Assembly (NCBI GenBank): GCA_900468065.1 | Contig: UBTA01000005.1 | Coordinates: forward strand, 28,569 to 61,357 | Origin: Hyphomicrobiales bacterium | GTDB lineage: Bacteria > Pseudomonadota > Alphaproteobacteria > Rhizobiales > Rhizobiaceae | DNA length: 32,789 nt | Direction of reading: 5' to 3' | The notes under the pieces: model-generated | What the model saw: the letters and a program-made list of their open reading frames with translations, nothing else | The model's database searches: none | Told to the model about the DNA's origin: nothing | Program-made: the position numbers and the translations under genes | Shown here: in pieces, positions 17,300-25,730 of the stretch | Numbering within the stretch: the first letter of the stretch is position 1 | Layout: the number at the start of each line of letters is the position of its first letter

Positions 17300-18337
17300 T
17301 CAGCACGGATTGACCGGCGGCAGGCCGGCGATGTAGCGGCGCACCTCTTCGGCGGCCATTTCGGCGGCATAGGTGACGGTGCGCACGGAAGCCCCGGCAA
17401 TATGCGGCGTCAGCGTCACGTTGGGCAATTGCAGCAGTGGCCAGTCGGCAGGAACCGGCTCGACCGCAAAAGTTTCCAGCATGGCGGATGCGAGCGGACC
17501 ATCCACCAGAGCCTCATACAGCGCATCGTAGTCGCAGAGCGGTCCGCGCGCCGTGTTCACGAAGATCGCCCCCGGCTTCATCTTCGCGAAACTCTCGGCA
17601 TTCATTATATTCCGTGTCTCTTCCGTCACCCGCGCATGCAGGGTCACGATATCGGAGCGCGACAGGAGATCGTTGAAGCTCACATGTTCGACACCGGCAT
17701 TGCGGTCATCGGCGGACAGCTGGACATAGGGATCGTAGACCAGAACCTTGGTTCCAAACGCCCGCAGCAGCCGCACCACCTTGGTGCCGATATTGCCGTA
17801 GCCGACGACGCCAACGGTCATTTCCGACAGCTCGCGGCCGGTCTTGTCGGCACGGTAGAGCTCGCCGCGCCATTCGCCCTTGCGCAGGGATTCGTGGCCC
17901 GAGCGGATCAGCCGTGTCTCGGCAAGGATCGCGCCGAGGGTGAATTCGGCAACTGCGCTGGCATTGCGGCCAGGCGTATTGACCACCAGAACACCGGCAT
18001 CGCGCGCGGCATTCATATCGATATTGACAGGTCCGCCGCGCGAAACGGCGACGAATTTCAGATCCGGCAGCCTGGAAAACATGCCGCGGGAAAACGGCGC
18101 CAGCTGTGTAATGACCAGTTCGGCGTCACCGACGAATTCGACGATATCGTCGGCCTTGCCCATATATTCCTTCAGGCCATCCATGCCCTCCACCGCATAG
18201 CCATGCTCCATCGGCTCATCCGGCCAGGGCTGTTCGAGGAGACGGATATCATGCCCGTCGCCACAGGCTTCCACGACCTTGTCGCGAAAGACCGTCGGCA
18301 GCATGAACCGGTCTCCGATGATGGCGATTTTCTTCAT
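17300..18337 (-). CDS. D-isomer-specific 2-hydroxyacid dehydrogenase (phosphoglycerate-dehydrogenase-like)
   Basis: A 345-residue NAD(P)-dependent oxidoreductase. The nucleotide-binding motif is GYGNIG (179-184). The catalytic set is R264 (NTARG), E293 (FAVEP) and H312 (TPHIAGAS), all intact. The start is ATG 18337 with AGGAAGA about 8 bases upstream; the frame extends to 18529 but the additional 64 residues overlap the kinase gene. It sits 10 bases after the kinase stop and 10 bases before the aldolase start. A hydroxyacid dehydrogenase is unusual beside a kinase-aldolase pair. It might reduce an aldehyde- or keto-acid-type product such as a glyoxylate-like compound, or act on the pathway's sugar directly. 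Substrate unknown. Confidence 0.9.
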   Translation of the reverse strand: MKKIAIIGDRFMLPTVFRDKVVEACGDGHDIRLLEQPWPDEPMEHGYAVEGMDGLKEYMGKADDIVEFVGDAELVITQLAPFSRGMFSRLPDLKFVAVSRGGPVNIDMNAARDAGVLVVNTPGRNASAVAEFTLGAILAETRLIRSGHESLRKGEWRGELYRADKTGRELSEMTVGVVGYGNIGTKVVRLLRAFGTKVLVYDPYVQLSADDRNAGVEHVSFNDLLSRSDIVTLHARVTEETRNIMNAESFAKMKPGAIFVNTARGPLCDYDALYEALVDGPLASAMLETFAVEPVPADWPLLQLPNVTLTPHIAGASVRTVTYAAEMAAEEVRRYIAGLPPVNPC

Positions 18338-18347
18338 TTCAGTCTTC

Positions 18348-19910
18348 CTATTCAGATGCCGGGGCGGCGCCGTGGGACAGGGCGTGCCAAACCGGACGAA
18401 GGGACAGGCGCGATTGCCTGTAGAGTGGAAACGCCGCGTCAAAACGCGCCGCCATGGCTTTGTCGGCCGGTTCCGCCGGCCGCTGGTAGGGGGTGACCCA
18501 TTCCTTGACGCAATCTTCCATCGAGCCATAGATGCCGAGCGAAACAGCGGCGATCATCGCCGTGCCGGCCGCCCCCGCCTCCTCGCGCTCGCTGGTCTGC
18601 ACAGCGCAACCGAGTGCACCGCCGAGAATCCGCCGCAAGGACGCGCTGCGCGCCGCGCCGCCGGTCAGCCGCACCCGCGATGGCAGTGGCCCCATCTCGA
18701 CGTAGCAATCGCGCGACGCCATGGCGAGACCATTGAAGACGGCGCGAACCATGTCGGCAAAGCCGTGGTTGAGATCAAGTCCGATGAAAGACGCCCGCGC
18801 CGAAGCATCGACGAACGGACCGCGCTCGCCGGCCTCGGAAATATAGGGATGGAACAGCAGCGAGGTTTCCTTGGCCTCGGACAGCCAGCCCTCGACGTGA
18901 CCAAGCAACTCGGACTTGCTCTTCTCTATCCCCATGCCCTTCAGCACGCTGCCCGCCAGAGCCAGGATCCAGTCGATATTGAGCGTCGCCGCCATATTCG
19001 ACTGCATCTGCGCATAATGGCCTGATATCGGCAGGCACATAGTGTAGCCGGTGAGGTCCTTGTTGAGCTGCACATCATCAGGGCTTTTCGCCAGCCGCAT
19101 ATGCATGCCGGTCGAGCCGATGATCGAGCAACCGGTATCTGTGCCAGGCTCGTAAAGCCCGGCCCCGAGCGAGGTACAGACGACATCGACATAGCCAAGC
19201 ACGACAGGCGTTCCCGCCAGAAGCCCGGTCAGGGCCGCCGCCTTGTCGCTGAGCGCATGCCGGGTGACGGCGCCATCAACGATTTCGGGCAGCAGGTAGC
19301 GTTGTTTGCGAAGGTCAAGGAAATCGATAACATCCTCGGAATATTGCCGCGTGCGAAAATCCCCGAAGGTAAAGTTGGCCTCGGAGGGGTCGGTTGCCCG
19401 CTGGCCGGTCAGCTTGAAATAAAGCCAGTCCTTGCAGTGAAAACCCGTCGTCGCGCCATCGATCATCTCAGGCGCATTTTCCAGGATCCACCGGAGCTGC
19501 GAGCCCATCTGACAGGCGGCAAGGCCGGAGCCCGTATGGGAAAAGCGCGTGGCATCGCCGCTGTCGCGCCGCAGGCGTTCGACCGTGTCACCGGCGCGGG
19601 CATCGAGCCAGAGCCAGCCCTTGCCGACGGGATCGCCGTTTTTGTCGATCAGCCAGGTGCCGTCACCCTGGCCGGTCACCGAGATCGCCGCCACCCGGCT
19701 CGCGAGGTTTTCGACCTTGCCGGCAAGATCGGAGAGCGTCTTGGCGGTATCGGCCCAGGTCCGGTCAAGGTCCTGCACGACGCCCCGGCCGCCCTCGCTT
19801 TCATAGCTGTTGGCGATGGCGGAGAACGCGATCTGCATGCCGCCGAGGTCGAAGGCGACCGATTTGATGACGGAAGTTCCGGCATCTATCCCGATCAGGA
19901 TGTCACGCAT
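18348..19910 (-). CDS. FGGY-family carbohydrate kinase (520 residues, erythritol/xylulose-kinase-like)
   Basis: A full-length FGGY kinase. Landmarks are LIGIDAGTS (DAGT 9-12), VTGQGDGTWL (78-87), the substrate-contact region WLWLDARAGD (99-108), a GSTGMHM segment and the C-terminal LTGGAARS adenosine loop. Length and N-terminus resemble EryA erythritol kinases as I remember them, but xylulose- or autoinducer-kinase-like members are not excluded. Its ATG shares one base with the stop of the upstream ATPase gene (TGATG), coupling uptake to phosphorylation. Being the first enzyme after the transporter, it probably acts on the imported compound. The second kinase of the operon (12542-13831) is a different subfamily. 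Confidence 0.9.
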   Translation of the reverse strand: MRDILIGIDAGTSVIKSVAFDLGGMQIAFSAIANSYESEGGRGVVQDLDRTWADTAKTLSDLAGKVENLASRVAAISVTGQGDGTWLIDKNGDPVGKGWLWLDARAGDTVERLRRDSGDATRFSHTGSGLAACQMGSQLRWILENAPEMIDGATTGFHCKDWLYFKLTGQRATDPSEANFTFGDFRTRQYSEDVIDFLDLRKQRYLLPEIVDGAVTRHALSDKAAALTGLLAGTPVVLGYVDVVCTSLGAGLYEPGTDTGCSIIGSTGMHMRLAKSPDDVQLNKDLTGYTMCLPISGHYAQMQSNMAATLNIDWILALAGSVLKGMGIEKSKSELLGHVEGWLSEAKETSLLFHPYISEAGERGPFVDASARASFIGLDLNHGFADMVRAVFNGLAMASRDCYVEMGPLPSRVRLTGGAARSASLRRILGGALGCAVQTSEREEAGAAGTAMIAAVSLGIYGSMEDCVKEWVTPYQRPAEPADKAMAARFDAAFPLYRQSRLSLRPVWHALSHGAAPASE

Positions 19911-21034
19911 CAGGCAAGCTCCTGCCCATGGCTGATCGCCCGGCCGCTCTCGCCGTCGAACACATGCAGGCTCGAGGGATCAAGACGGATGCCGACATTC
20001 TCGCCGATCGCAAGGTTGGTGCGGTCATGCTCGACCAGCACCATCGTGCCACCGGCAAAATCGGTGGCGATATGGGTCTGGTCGCCGAGCCACTGGTTGA
20101 CCGCCACCTTGGCACCAACCCCACCCTCGCTGCGGCGCACGGCATAGGGCCGGATGCCGAGCACGACCTTGCTGCGCTTCATCAGTTCGGCGCGCACCTC
20201 ATGCGAAAAATCAGATGCCTTGTAGTCGAGTTTCACGCCCTCGTTCAGGCCGAAGGATACGGTATCGCCAGTCCCGGAAATCCCCGCCGAAAACACGTTC
20301 ATCGGCGGCTCGCCGACGAAGGTGCCGGTAAACAGGTTGGCTGGGCGTTCCTTGATCATCTGCGGAGTATCGAACTGCTGCAGCACACCGCCTTCCATGA
20401 CGGCGATCCGGTCGGCCAGCGCATTGGCCTCCGTCTGGTCGTGGGTCACGAGAATGGCGGTCAGCCCGCGCTCCTTGATGAAATGCTTGATGCGGCCGCG
20501 CAAAAGCGCACGCAGCTGCGGCTCCAGCTGCCCCATCGGCTCATCGAGCAGATGCAGGTCGGCATTGCGGATCAGTGCCCGCCCAAGCGAGGCACGCTGC
20601 TGCTGGCCGCCCGAGATCGAGCTCGGATAACGCCCCATGATATCCTCGATCTCCAACAGCTTGGCGATATTGGCGACCTTCTCGTCGACGATACTCTGGG
20701 AAAGCTTCGAGGCCTTCAGTGCAAAGGCGATGTTTTCGCGCACCGTCAGCGGCGGATAGAGCGAGTAACCCTCGAACGCCATGGCGACATTGCGCTTGAC
20801 GGGTGCAAAGGTCTGCACCTCCCTGCCCTTCATCGCAATCGTCCCGCGCGACACGGCTTCGAAACCGGCAATCATGCGCAATGTCGAGGTCTTGCCGCAG
20901 CCGGACGAGCCGAGAAGCGCGATGATCTCGCCCTTCTTCACGTCCATGTTCAGCTGTTTGACGGCATGGACGCCATGATCAATCGGGCCATAGAACTTGT
21001 CGACGCCCTTGATGAACAGTGCGGTCTCGCTCAT
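19910..21034 (-). CDS. ABC sugar importer ATPase, MalK/UgpC type, second of a pair
   Basis: A 374-residue nucleotide-binding subunit. Motifs are Walker A GSSGCGKT (42-49), signature ISGGQQQR (140-147), Walker B HLLDEP with D164/E165 and switch histidine H198 (VTHDQ), then a C-terminal TOBE-type regulatory domain. Unusually, the Q-loop glutamine is a glutamate (E88 in AMAFEGY; usual MVFQNY). ATG 21034 is used because its ATGA overlaps the preceding gene's stop and GGAG lies upstream; the frame from 21052 adds six residues. Its partner ATPase is degenerate at other positions, so the two probably form a heterodimer under the two permeases, as in the rhizobial glycerol importer GlpS/GlpT. Confidence 0.92.
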   Translation of the reverse strand: MSETALFIKGVDKFYGPIDHGVHAVKQLNMDVKKGEIIALLGSSGCGKTSTLRMIAGFEAVSRGTIAMKGREVQTFAPVKRNVAMAFEGYSLYPPLTVRENIAFALKASKLSQSIVDEKVANIAKLLEIEDIMGRYPSSISGGQQQRASLGRALIRNADLHLLDEPMGQLEPQLRALLRGRIKHFIKERGLTAILVTHDQTEANALADRIAVMEGGVLQQFDTPQMIKERPANLFTGTFVGEPPMNVFSAGISGTGDTVSFGLNEGVKLDYKASDFSHEVRAELMKRSKVVLGIRPYAVRRSEGGVGAKVAVNQWLGDQTHIATDFAGGTMVLVEHDRTNLAIGENVGIRLDPSSLHVFDGESGRAISHGQELA

Positions 21035-22149
21035 GCCGCTTCTCCATTGCATGTCATCGGGGTGGCCGCAGACCGGATCAGGCCGCCACTCTCCTTGTCA
21101 AACAGGAAGGCCGCCTGACCGCTGACGGCGATATGCGCGGGGCCGGATACGGGGCCAGGCGTTCCTGCCGGCCGCGACACCAGAATTTCACGGCCACGCG
21201 CGGTCAGGACCAGCGTGACGGTCTTTTCATTCAGCGGCGTTTCGGCTTCCACCGTCACCGGAATGGCACCCGGAGCACTGGCATCGGTAAAGGCGATTGT
21301 CTCGGGCCTCAGACCGATGACGCAGGGCTTGCCGACAACGCCAGACGGCATGCCGGGCAGTGCCACCTTCACATTCGATAGCTCGACATAAACGCCATCC
21401 GGTCCGGATTTCGGGGTAACATCCAGAAGATTGATCGTCGGATCCCCGAACAGACGGGCGATCTCGATATCGGCCGGTGCATTGTAGATATCCTCCGGCG
21501 TGCCGATCTGGCGGATGCGGCCTTGCGACATCACCGCGATCCGGTCTCCTAGCGCCATGGCTTCCTTGTAGTCCTGCGTCACATAGACGACCGTTGCACC
21601 CTGCGCAGCCAGCAGGCGCGGCAGTTCCAGGCGCATCTCGAAACGCAGCTTGGCATCGACATTGCGCAAGGGATCGTCGAGCAAAAGCAGCGGCGGCGAA
21701 CCGGCAAGCGCCCGGGCCAGCGCCGTGCGCTGCTTCTGGCCGTTCGACAGCGCCTTCGGGTGGTGCGACAGGACGTGGTCGATCTTCAAGAGCTTGGCGA
21801 CCTTATGGACGCCGGCCGAGATCGCGTCCTTGGTCGCATTCGTCGCCGTCAGCGGACTGGCAATGTTGTCGAAGGCGCTCATATGCGGAAACAGCGCGAA
21901 GTTCTGGAAGGCCATGCCGATGCCGCGATGTTCGGCGTCGATATCTGCGACATCCTCGCCGCCGATCAGGATCTGCCCCTCTTCAGGGTCGATCACCCCG
22001 GCGACCAGCCGGAGCAGCACCGTCTTGCCGGCACCGGACGGGCCGAAGAGGACAAGCGTTTCGCCATCGGCCACATCCAGCGACAGGTTGTCGAGGACAG
22101 TGTTGGTCTTGTAGCGCTTGACGATGTTTTTAAGCTGAAGTGTCGTCAT
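21031..22149 (-). CDS. ABC sugar importer ATPase, MalK/UgpC type, degenerate partner
   Basis: A 372-residue nucleotide-binding subunit. Walker A GPSGAGKT (36-43) and Q-loop Q82 are normal. The signature reads LSNGQ (134-138), the Walker B catalytic glutamate is aspartate (D159 in LLLLDDP) and the switch histidine is glutamine (Q192 in VTQDYKEA). These changes should weaken hydrolysis at one composite site. A TOBE-type tail follows. ATG 22149 has AAGGGA upstream and lies three bases after the permease stop. The gene overlaps its partner by ATGA. I read it as a heterodimer partner, not a decaying gene, because everything else is intact. Confidence 0.92.
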   Translation of the reverse strand: MTTLQLKNIVKRYKTNTVLDNLSLDVADGETLVLFGPSGAGKTVLLRLVAGVIDPEEGQILIGGEDVADIDAEHRGIGMAFQNFALFPHMSAFDNIASPLTATNATKDAISAGVHKVAKLLKIDHVLSHHPKALSNGQKQRTALARALAGSPPLLLLDDPLRNVDAKLRFEMRLELPRLLAAQGATVVYVTQDYKEAMALGDRIAVMSQGRIRQIGTPEDIYNAPADIEIARLFGDPTINLLDVTPKSGPDGVYVELSNVKVALPGMPSGVVGKPCVIGLRPETIAFTDASAPGAIPVTVEAETPLNEKTVTLVLTARGREILVSRPAGTPGPVSGPAHIAVSGQAAFLFDKESGGLIRSAATPMTCNGEAA

Positions 22150-22152
22150 GAT

Positions 22153-23010
22153 TTATCCCTTCACCGCGCCGAGCGACAGGCCTTCGACGAGGTAGCGCTG
22201 GGCGTAGAGTGCAAGTGCAAGCGTCGGCGTCACCGACAGCACGATGGCCGAGGCGATTTGGCCATACTGGATGCCGGACGAGGTGACGAAGGCAAGCGCG
22301 CCGACGGTCACCGGCTGCTTGTCGGCCGATGCCAGCACCAGCGCGAAGACAAAGTTGTTCCAGGCGAAGATGAAGGCGAGCAGGCCGGCAGCCGCGATCC
22401 CAGGGCCTGCCAGCGGCAGGGCGATCTTGCGGAAGGTGGCAAACCAGGAATGCCCGGCAATGCGATAGGCATATTCGACATCAGCCGAGATATCCTCGAA
22501 ATAACCGCGCACGATCCACAGGATCAACGGCAGGCAGATCAGCTGGTAGACCCAGATCAGGCCGAAATAGGTGTCGGACAGCCCAAGCCACTGGAAATAC
22601 TGGGTGAGCGGCAGAAGCACCAGCAGCGGCGGCGCAAAGCGGAACGACAGGAGCGTGAAAGCGATGTCTTCCGAGCCCTTGAACTTGTGCCGTGCAAAGG
22701 CATAGGCCGCCGGTACACCGAGAACCAAAGCGAGGGCGACAGATGTCACCGACAGAAAGATCGAGTTGCCGAGATTGCGCATGAAGGCGATGTCGAGCGT
22801 ACCGGCTGCCGTCGTCAGCTTGCCGGTAATCAGAGCCGCATAGTTCGACAATGTCGGCGTGAAGATCACCGATGGCGGGATCGCCAGGATCGTCTCGTTG
22901 GTCTGGAACGACATCAGGAAGATCCAGAAGATCGGGAACATGAAGAAGATGACGACCAGCGTCAGAGCGATCAGCCGCAGCGTCTTTTCGAGCGTGGATG
23001 TGGTTTCCAT
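22153..23010 (-). CDS. ABC sugar importer permease, MalG type
   Basis: A 285-residue inner-membrane permease of the carbohydrate uptake-1 family, with about six hydrophobic segments. TM1 is LALTLVVIFFMFPIFWIFLM near the N-terminus. The EAA-type cytoplasmic loop that docks the ATPase lies around AYRIAGHSWFATFRKIALPL (A-x-x-x-G with I-x-L-P). ATG 23010 has a GAGGGG site and follows the other permease stop by 10 bases; the frame to 23034 adds eight residues. It pairs with the 23021-23944 permease to form the channel. Confidence 0.93.
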   Translation of the reverse strand: METTSTLEKTLRLIALTLVVIFFMFPIFWIFLMSFQTNETILAIPPSVIFTPTLSNYAALITGKLTTAAGTLDIAFMRNLGNSIFLSVTSVALALVLGVPAAYAFARHKFKGSEDIAFTLLSFRFAPPLLVLLPLTQYFQWLGLSDTYFGLIWVYQLICLPLILWIVRGYFEDISADVEYAYRIAGHSWFATFRKIALPLAGPGIAAAGLLAFIFAWNNFVFALVLASADKQPVTVGALAFVTSSGIQYGQIASAIVLSVTPTLALALYAQRYLVEGLSLGAVKG

Positions 23011-23020
23011 GGTTTTCCCC

Positions 23021-23944
23021 TCACGCCTCGCCACGAGCGCGTTCGCGCAACCGCAGCCAGTTCTTGATGAAGATGTTCGACAGGAAGTAGGTGATCGCCC
23101 AGAGGATGACCATCAAAGCCGCGGAGCGCCCGACATTGGTCGACTGGAAGAAGTTGAGATAGGCTTCCACCTGGAAAACGGTCAGCGTATTGCCCGGCCC
23201 CCCTTGCGTCATCGCGTAGATGATATCGAACTGCTGGATGCTGTCGAGCAGCCTGAACAGCGTCGCCGTCAAGATATAGGGCGTCAGCATCGGCAGGGTG
23301 ATGCGGAAGAACACGAAGGTTCTCGGCACGCCATCGAGCGCCGCCGCCTCGAACGGCTGGGTCGGCAGAGAGCGCAGGCCGGCCAGCAGCAGGATCATGA
23401 TGAAGGGCGTATAGACCCAGATATCGACGAGAACGACTGTTAGCAGCGCCGTACTCGGCGACGAGGCCCAGCGGAAATCGTGCAGCCCGATCAGGCTGGC
23501 AAGATAGCTCAGAATGCCGAAGCTCGGATTGGTCATCAGCTTCCACATCAGCGCGGCGAGCGCCGGCGCAATCATCAGCGGCAGGAGCAGCATGATCGAG
23601 ATGAAATTGTTGACGGTCGAGCGCCGTTGCAACAACAGCGCGATGCCGAGCCCGAGCAAAAGCTCCAGCGTCACGGTAATACCGGCATAGAGCAGCGACA
23701 CTTTCAGCGTGTTCCAGAAGGCCGGGTCGGTGAAGAAGTTAAGGTAGTTCTCCCCCCAGTTGAACTGCCGCGCCCAGGGCTGGCTCAAGCGGTAGCGCTG
23801 GAAGGAATAGATCACGGCGGTGAAGAAGGGGATCAGGATGCCGATGCACACAAGCAGCGCCGGCAGGCTCAGCACATAGGGCAGCATCTTGCGGCTGATG
23901 CGGAAACCTGAAGCCGGTTTGCGGAGGGTTGCTGTTGAAGCCAT
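23021..23944 (-). CDS. ABC sugar importer permease, MalF type
   Basis: A 307-residue inner-membrane permease. After a basic N-terminus come TM1 (LPYVLSLPALLVCIGILIPF region) and a periplasmic loop containing NFFTDPAFWNTLK, the usual MalF-type motif. Further TM helices and the EAA loop EAAALDGVPRTFVFFRITLP follow, with E-A-A and G in place for contact with the ATPase. Length is typical for sugar-uptake permeases without the long MalF insertion. ATG 23944 has GGAG upstream. It is separated from the binding-protein gene by 154 bases containing a strong hairpin. Confidence 0.93.
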   Translation of the reverse strand: MASTATLRKPASGFRISRKMLPYVLSLPALLVCIGILIPFFTAVIYSFQRYRLSQPWARQFNWGENYLNFFTDPAFWNTLKVSLLYAGITVTLELLLGLGIALLLQRRSTVNNFISIMLLLPLMIAPALAALMWKLMTNPSFGILSYLASLIGLHDFRWASSPSTALLTVVLVDIWVYTPFIMILLLAGLRSLPTQPFEAAALDGVPRTFVFFRITLPMLTPYILTATLFRLLDSIQQFDIIYAMTQGGPGNTLTVFQVEAYLNFFQSTNVGRSAALMVILWAITYFLSNIFIKNWLRLRERARGEA

Positions 23945-24055
23945 GTCGAGCTCCGTTCTTTGTCTGTGAGGAAAGCGCGCGGCACGCGGATCGTCCCGCG
24001 CCAGTCCATCGGCATTTCAGGTTGTCTTAAGGCGGCTTTCAGCCGGTGCGCGGGT

Positions 24056-24081
24056 GCCCGGCGCTCTTTCAAGCGCCGGGC
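24056..24081 (-). other. Intercistronic hairpin after the binding-protein gene
   Basis: GCCCGGCGCT-CTTTCA-AGCGCCGGGC makes a perfect ten-pair stem 17 bases past the binding-protein stop; a smaller CGGCT/AGCCG hairpin follows. No T-run follows on the minus strand. Such hairpins after the first gene of ABC operons commonly stabilise the binding-protein mRNA or dampen downstream expression, giving excess binding protein. The rest of the 23945-24098 gap shows nothing else. Confidence 0.65.
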
Positions 24082-24098
24082 TCTGCTTGGGAGGCAGA

Positions 24099-25535
24099 TC
24101 AGCCGAGGCCGGCTTCCTTCAGCTGGCGATCGATGCTCTCGACCAGCTGGTCGAGACCTTCGTCGACAGGCACTTCCTTGGCGACCATCTTCTGCAACGT
24201 CGCCGCCCATTCGGTGGTGACGTCGAAGAACAAGGGTTGCGGTGTAAACTTGATCGAGGCGCCGGCGGCGGATGCGTCGAACATGTCGACATAGCCCGGA
24301 TACTTGTCGAGCTTGGTGCGGAAGGCTTCGTCCTTCCAGACCGACTGGCGGACCGGATCGACGAAGTCCATCTTGGTGGCGCCGAAGATCGCATGCTCCG
24401 GACCGGACGCCCATTGCAGGAAGTACCAGGTGGCGTCCTTGTCCTTGGAGAAGTTGGACATGGCGAGCGACCAGATCCAGATGTTTGGCGTCGAAGCCGT
24501 CGCATCCGGGTTGGCGGTGAAGGCGGCATAGGACAGCTGACCGGCCATCTTGTTGTCGCCGCCGTTCATGAAGTAGCCCAGGCAATCGGCGTCGAAGATC
24601 ATCGCCGAAGCGCCGGCGCCAAGATCGGTACCAACCTGATACCAGGTATAGGTCGACCAATCCTTCGGGCCGCTTTCCTGGATCATCTGCACCCATTTGG
24701 CATGGAAGGCCTTCGAGCCAGCCGTACCCATCGCAGCCGACAGCTTGCCGTCGGTGACGTTCAGGTCCTTTTCGTTGAAGTTCGAATAAGCCGACAGGAA
24801 GCCCGGGTGGATCGTCGCCCAGGAACGCGAGCCGCGAACGCCGATACCGTAGATGCCGCCGACATCCTTCTGCAGTTTGGCCGCAACGGAGATCATGTCA
24901 TCGAGGTTCTTCGGCACCGAAACGCCGGCCTTGTCGAACATCGCCTTGTTATAGGTGATGTTGTTCTGCTCGAACGCCCACGGAATGCACCACTGCTTGG
25001 CATCGTCGGAGCCAAGCGCGCCGCCGGGCTGGCCGTTCCAGGCGCAGGAATTCTTCACGCCCGGGAGGAAATCATCCCAGGCGTAGTTCGGATTGGTCTT
25101 TTCCGGATCGTTGATCCATTCCTTGAGGTCAGTGATCCAGCCAGCCGGGCCATAGGTCCAGGTCATGTAGGCGCCGGTCATGAACGCATCATATTCGGTG
25201 GAGCCGGACGACAGAGCGGCGGTCACCTTGTCGAAATAGACGTCTTCCGGAAACACGTCATACTTGACGTCCATCCCCGTCAGGTCCTTGAAGGCCTGCA
25301 GGTTGGCGATCATCGCATCGGCATAAGGGTGCTTGTTCAGCAGCAGCTTCACGGTCTTGCCGGAATGCTTCTTCCAGTCGAAATCGGCAGCCATCGCCCT
25401 GGTGGACATTATGTTGAGCAGCGTACCGCCAGCACCGGCCGTGACGCCCATGGCGCCAAGGCCCTTCAGCATTCCGCGGCGGTCCACCTCTCCACGCAGG
25501 AATGCACTGATGAGGTCTTTTTCTTTCTCATGCAT
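24099..25535 (-). CDS. Tat-exported ABC importer substrate-binding protein (478 residues)
   Basis: A periplasmic solute-binding protein of the extracellular family 1 (MalE-like) class. The N-terminus has a long polar region, then twin arginines R19/R20 (VDRRGMLKG), a weakly hydrophobic stretch and likely cleavage after A50 (AMAA-DFDW), indicating Tat export. Mature landmarks include VKLLLNKHPYADAM, YDVFPEDVYFDKVTAAL and NNITYNKAMFDKAG (typical of sugar-binding proteins). At 478 residues it is longer than average for the class. ATG 25535 has a strong AAGGAGG site 10 bases upstream. It is the first gene of the transport-catabolic operon. The ligand is not evident; a polyol or small sugar is inferred from the downstream enzymes. 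Confidence 0.93.
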   Translation of the reverse strand: MHEKEKDLISAFLRGEVDRRGMLKGLGAMGVTAGAGGTLLNIMSTRAMAADFDWKKHSGKTVKLLLNKHPYADAMIANLQAFKDLTGMDVKYDVFPEDVYFDKVTAALSSGSTEYDAFMTGAYMTWTYGPAGWITDLKEWINDPEKTNPNYAWDDFLPGVKNSCAWNGQPGGALGSDDAKQWCIPWAFEQNNITYNKAMFDKAGVSVPKNLDDMISVAAKLQKDVGGIYGIGVRGSRSWATIHPGFLSAYSNFNEKDLNVTDGKLSAAMGTAGSKAFHAKWVQMIQESGPKDWSTYTWYQVGTDLGAGASAMIFDADCLGYFMNGGDNKMAGQLSYAAFTANPDATASTPNIWIWSLAMSNFSKDKDATWYFLQWASGPEHAIFGATKMDFVDPVRQSVWKDEAFRTKLDKYPGYVDMFDASAAGASIKFTPQPLFFDVTTEWAATLQKMVAKEVPVDEGLDQLVESIDRQLKEAGLG

Positions 25536-25730
25536 TGGTCTTCTCCTCCTTCACGGGCAAAACATGCTCAATCGATTGAGCCGTACCGGCTTACCCGACC
25601 GGTATTTCCTCCAGATCGCGACGCGTGCTTCCCGTGGCACGGGCTATGCTGGCGTTGCAAAAAGGCTTGAACCGAACCACTCCCCGGGTCGATCTTGAGC
25701 CCTCATTCCCGATACCGGGACAGCGCCGTT
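25536..25730 (-). promoter_or_regulatory. Leader region of the catabolic operon
   Basis: A 195-base gap between the regulator stop and the binding-protein start. It holds the three inverted repeats noted under the 25566 palindrome and a small TCCCG-GTAT-CGGGA hairpin near the regulator stop. I could not identify a convincing -35/-10 pair, so whether the operon has its own promoter here or is read from the regulator's promoter is undecided. Confidence 0.5.
25566..25581. promoter_or_regulatory. Perfect 16-bp palindrome upstream of the catabolic operon
   Basis: GCTCAATCGATTGAGC is perfectly palindromic and lies about 30 bases before the binding-protein start codon, between its ribosome site and the regulator gene. 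A central CG with AT flanks is typical of LacI-family operators. A second inverted repeat, TACCGG-N9-CCGGTA, sits next to it at 25584-25604, and CCCGTG-G-CACGGG at 25631-25643. The nearest regulator is SorC-family, so which protein binds is open. Confidence 0.6.

Noticed and set aside
21760..23067. Plus-strand open frame of 435 codons rich in charged residues
   Set aside because: Antisense to the end of one ATPase and an entire permease; the hydrophobic permease helices read backwards give the charged, repeat-like protein seen here.
24054..25670. Plus-strand open frame of 538 codons antisense to the binding-protein gene
   Set aside because: Opposite a complete Tat-signal binding protein with a strong ribosome site; no domain, no ribosome site of its own, and its end runs through the palindromic leader region.
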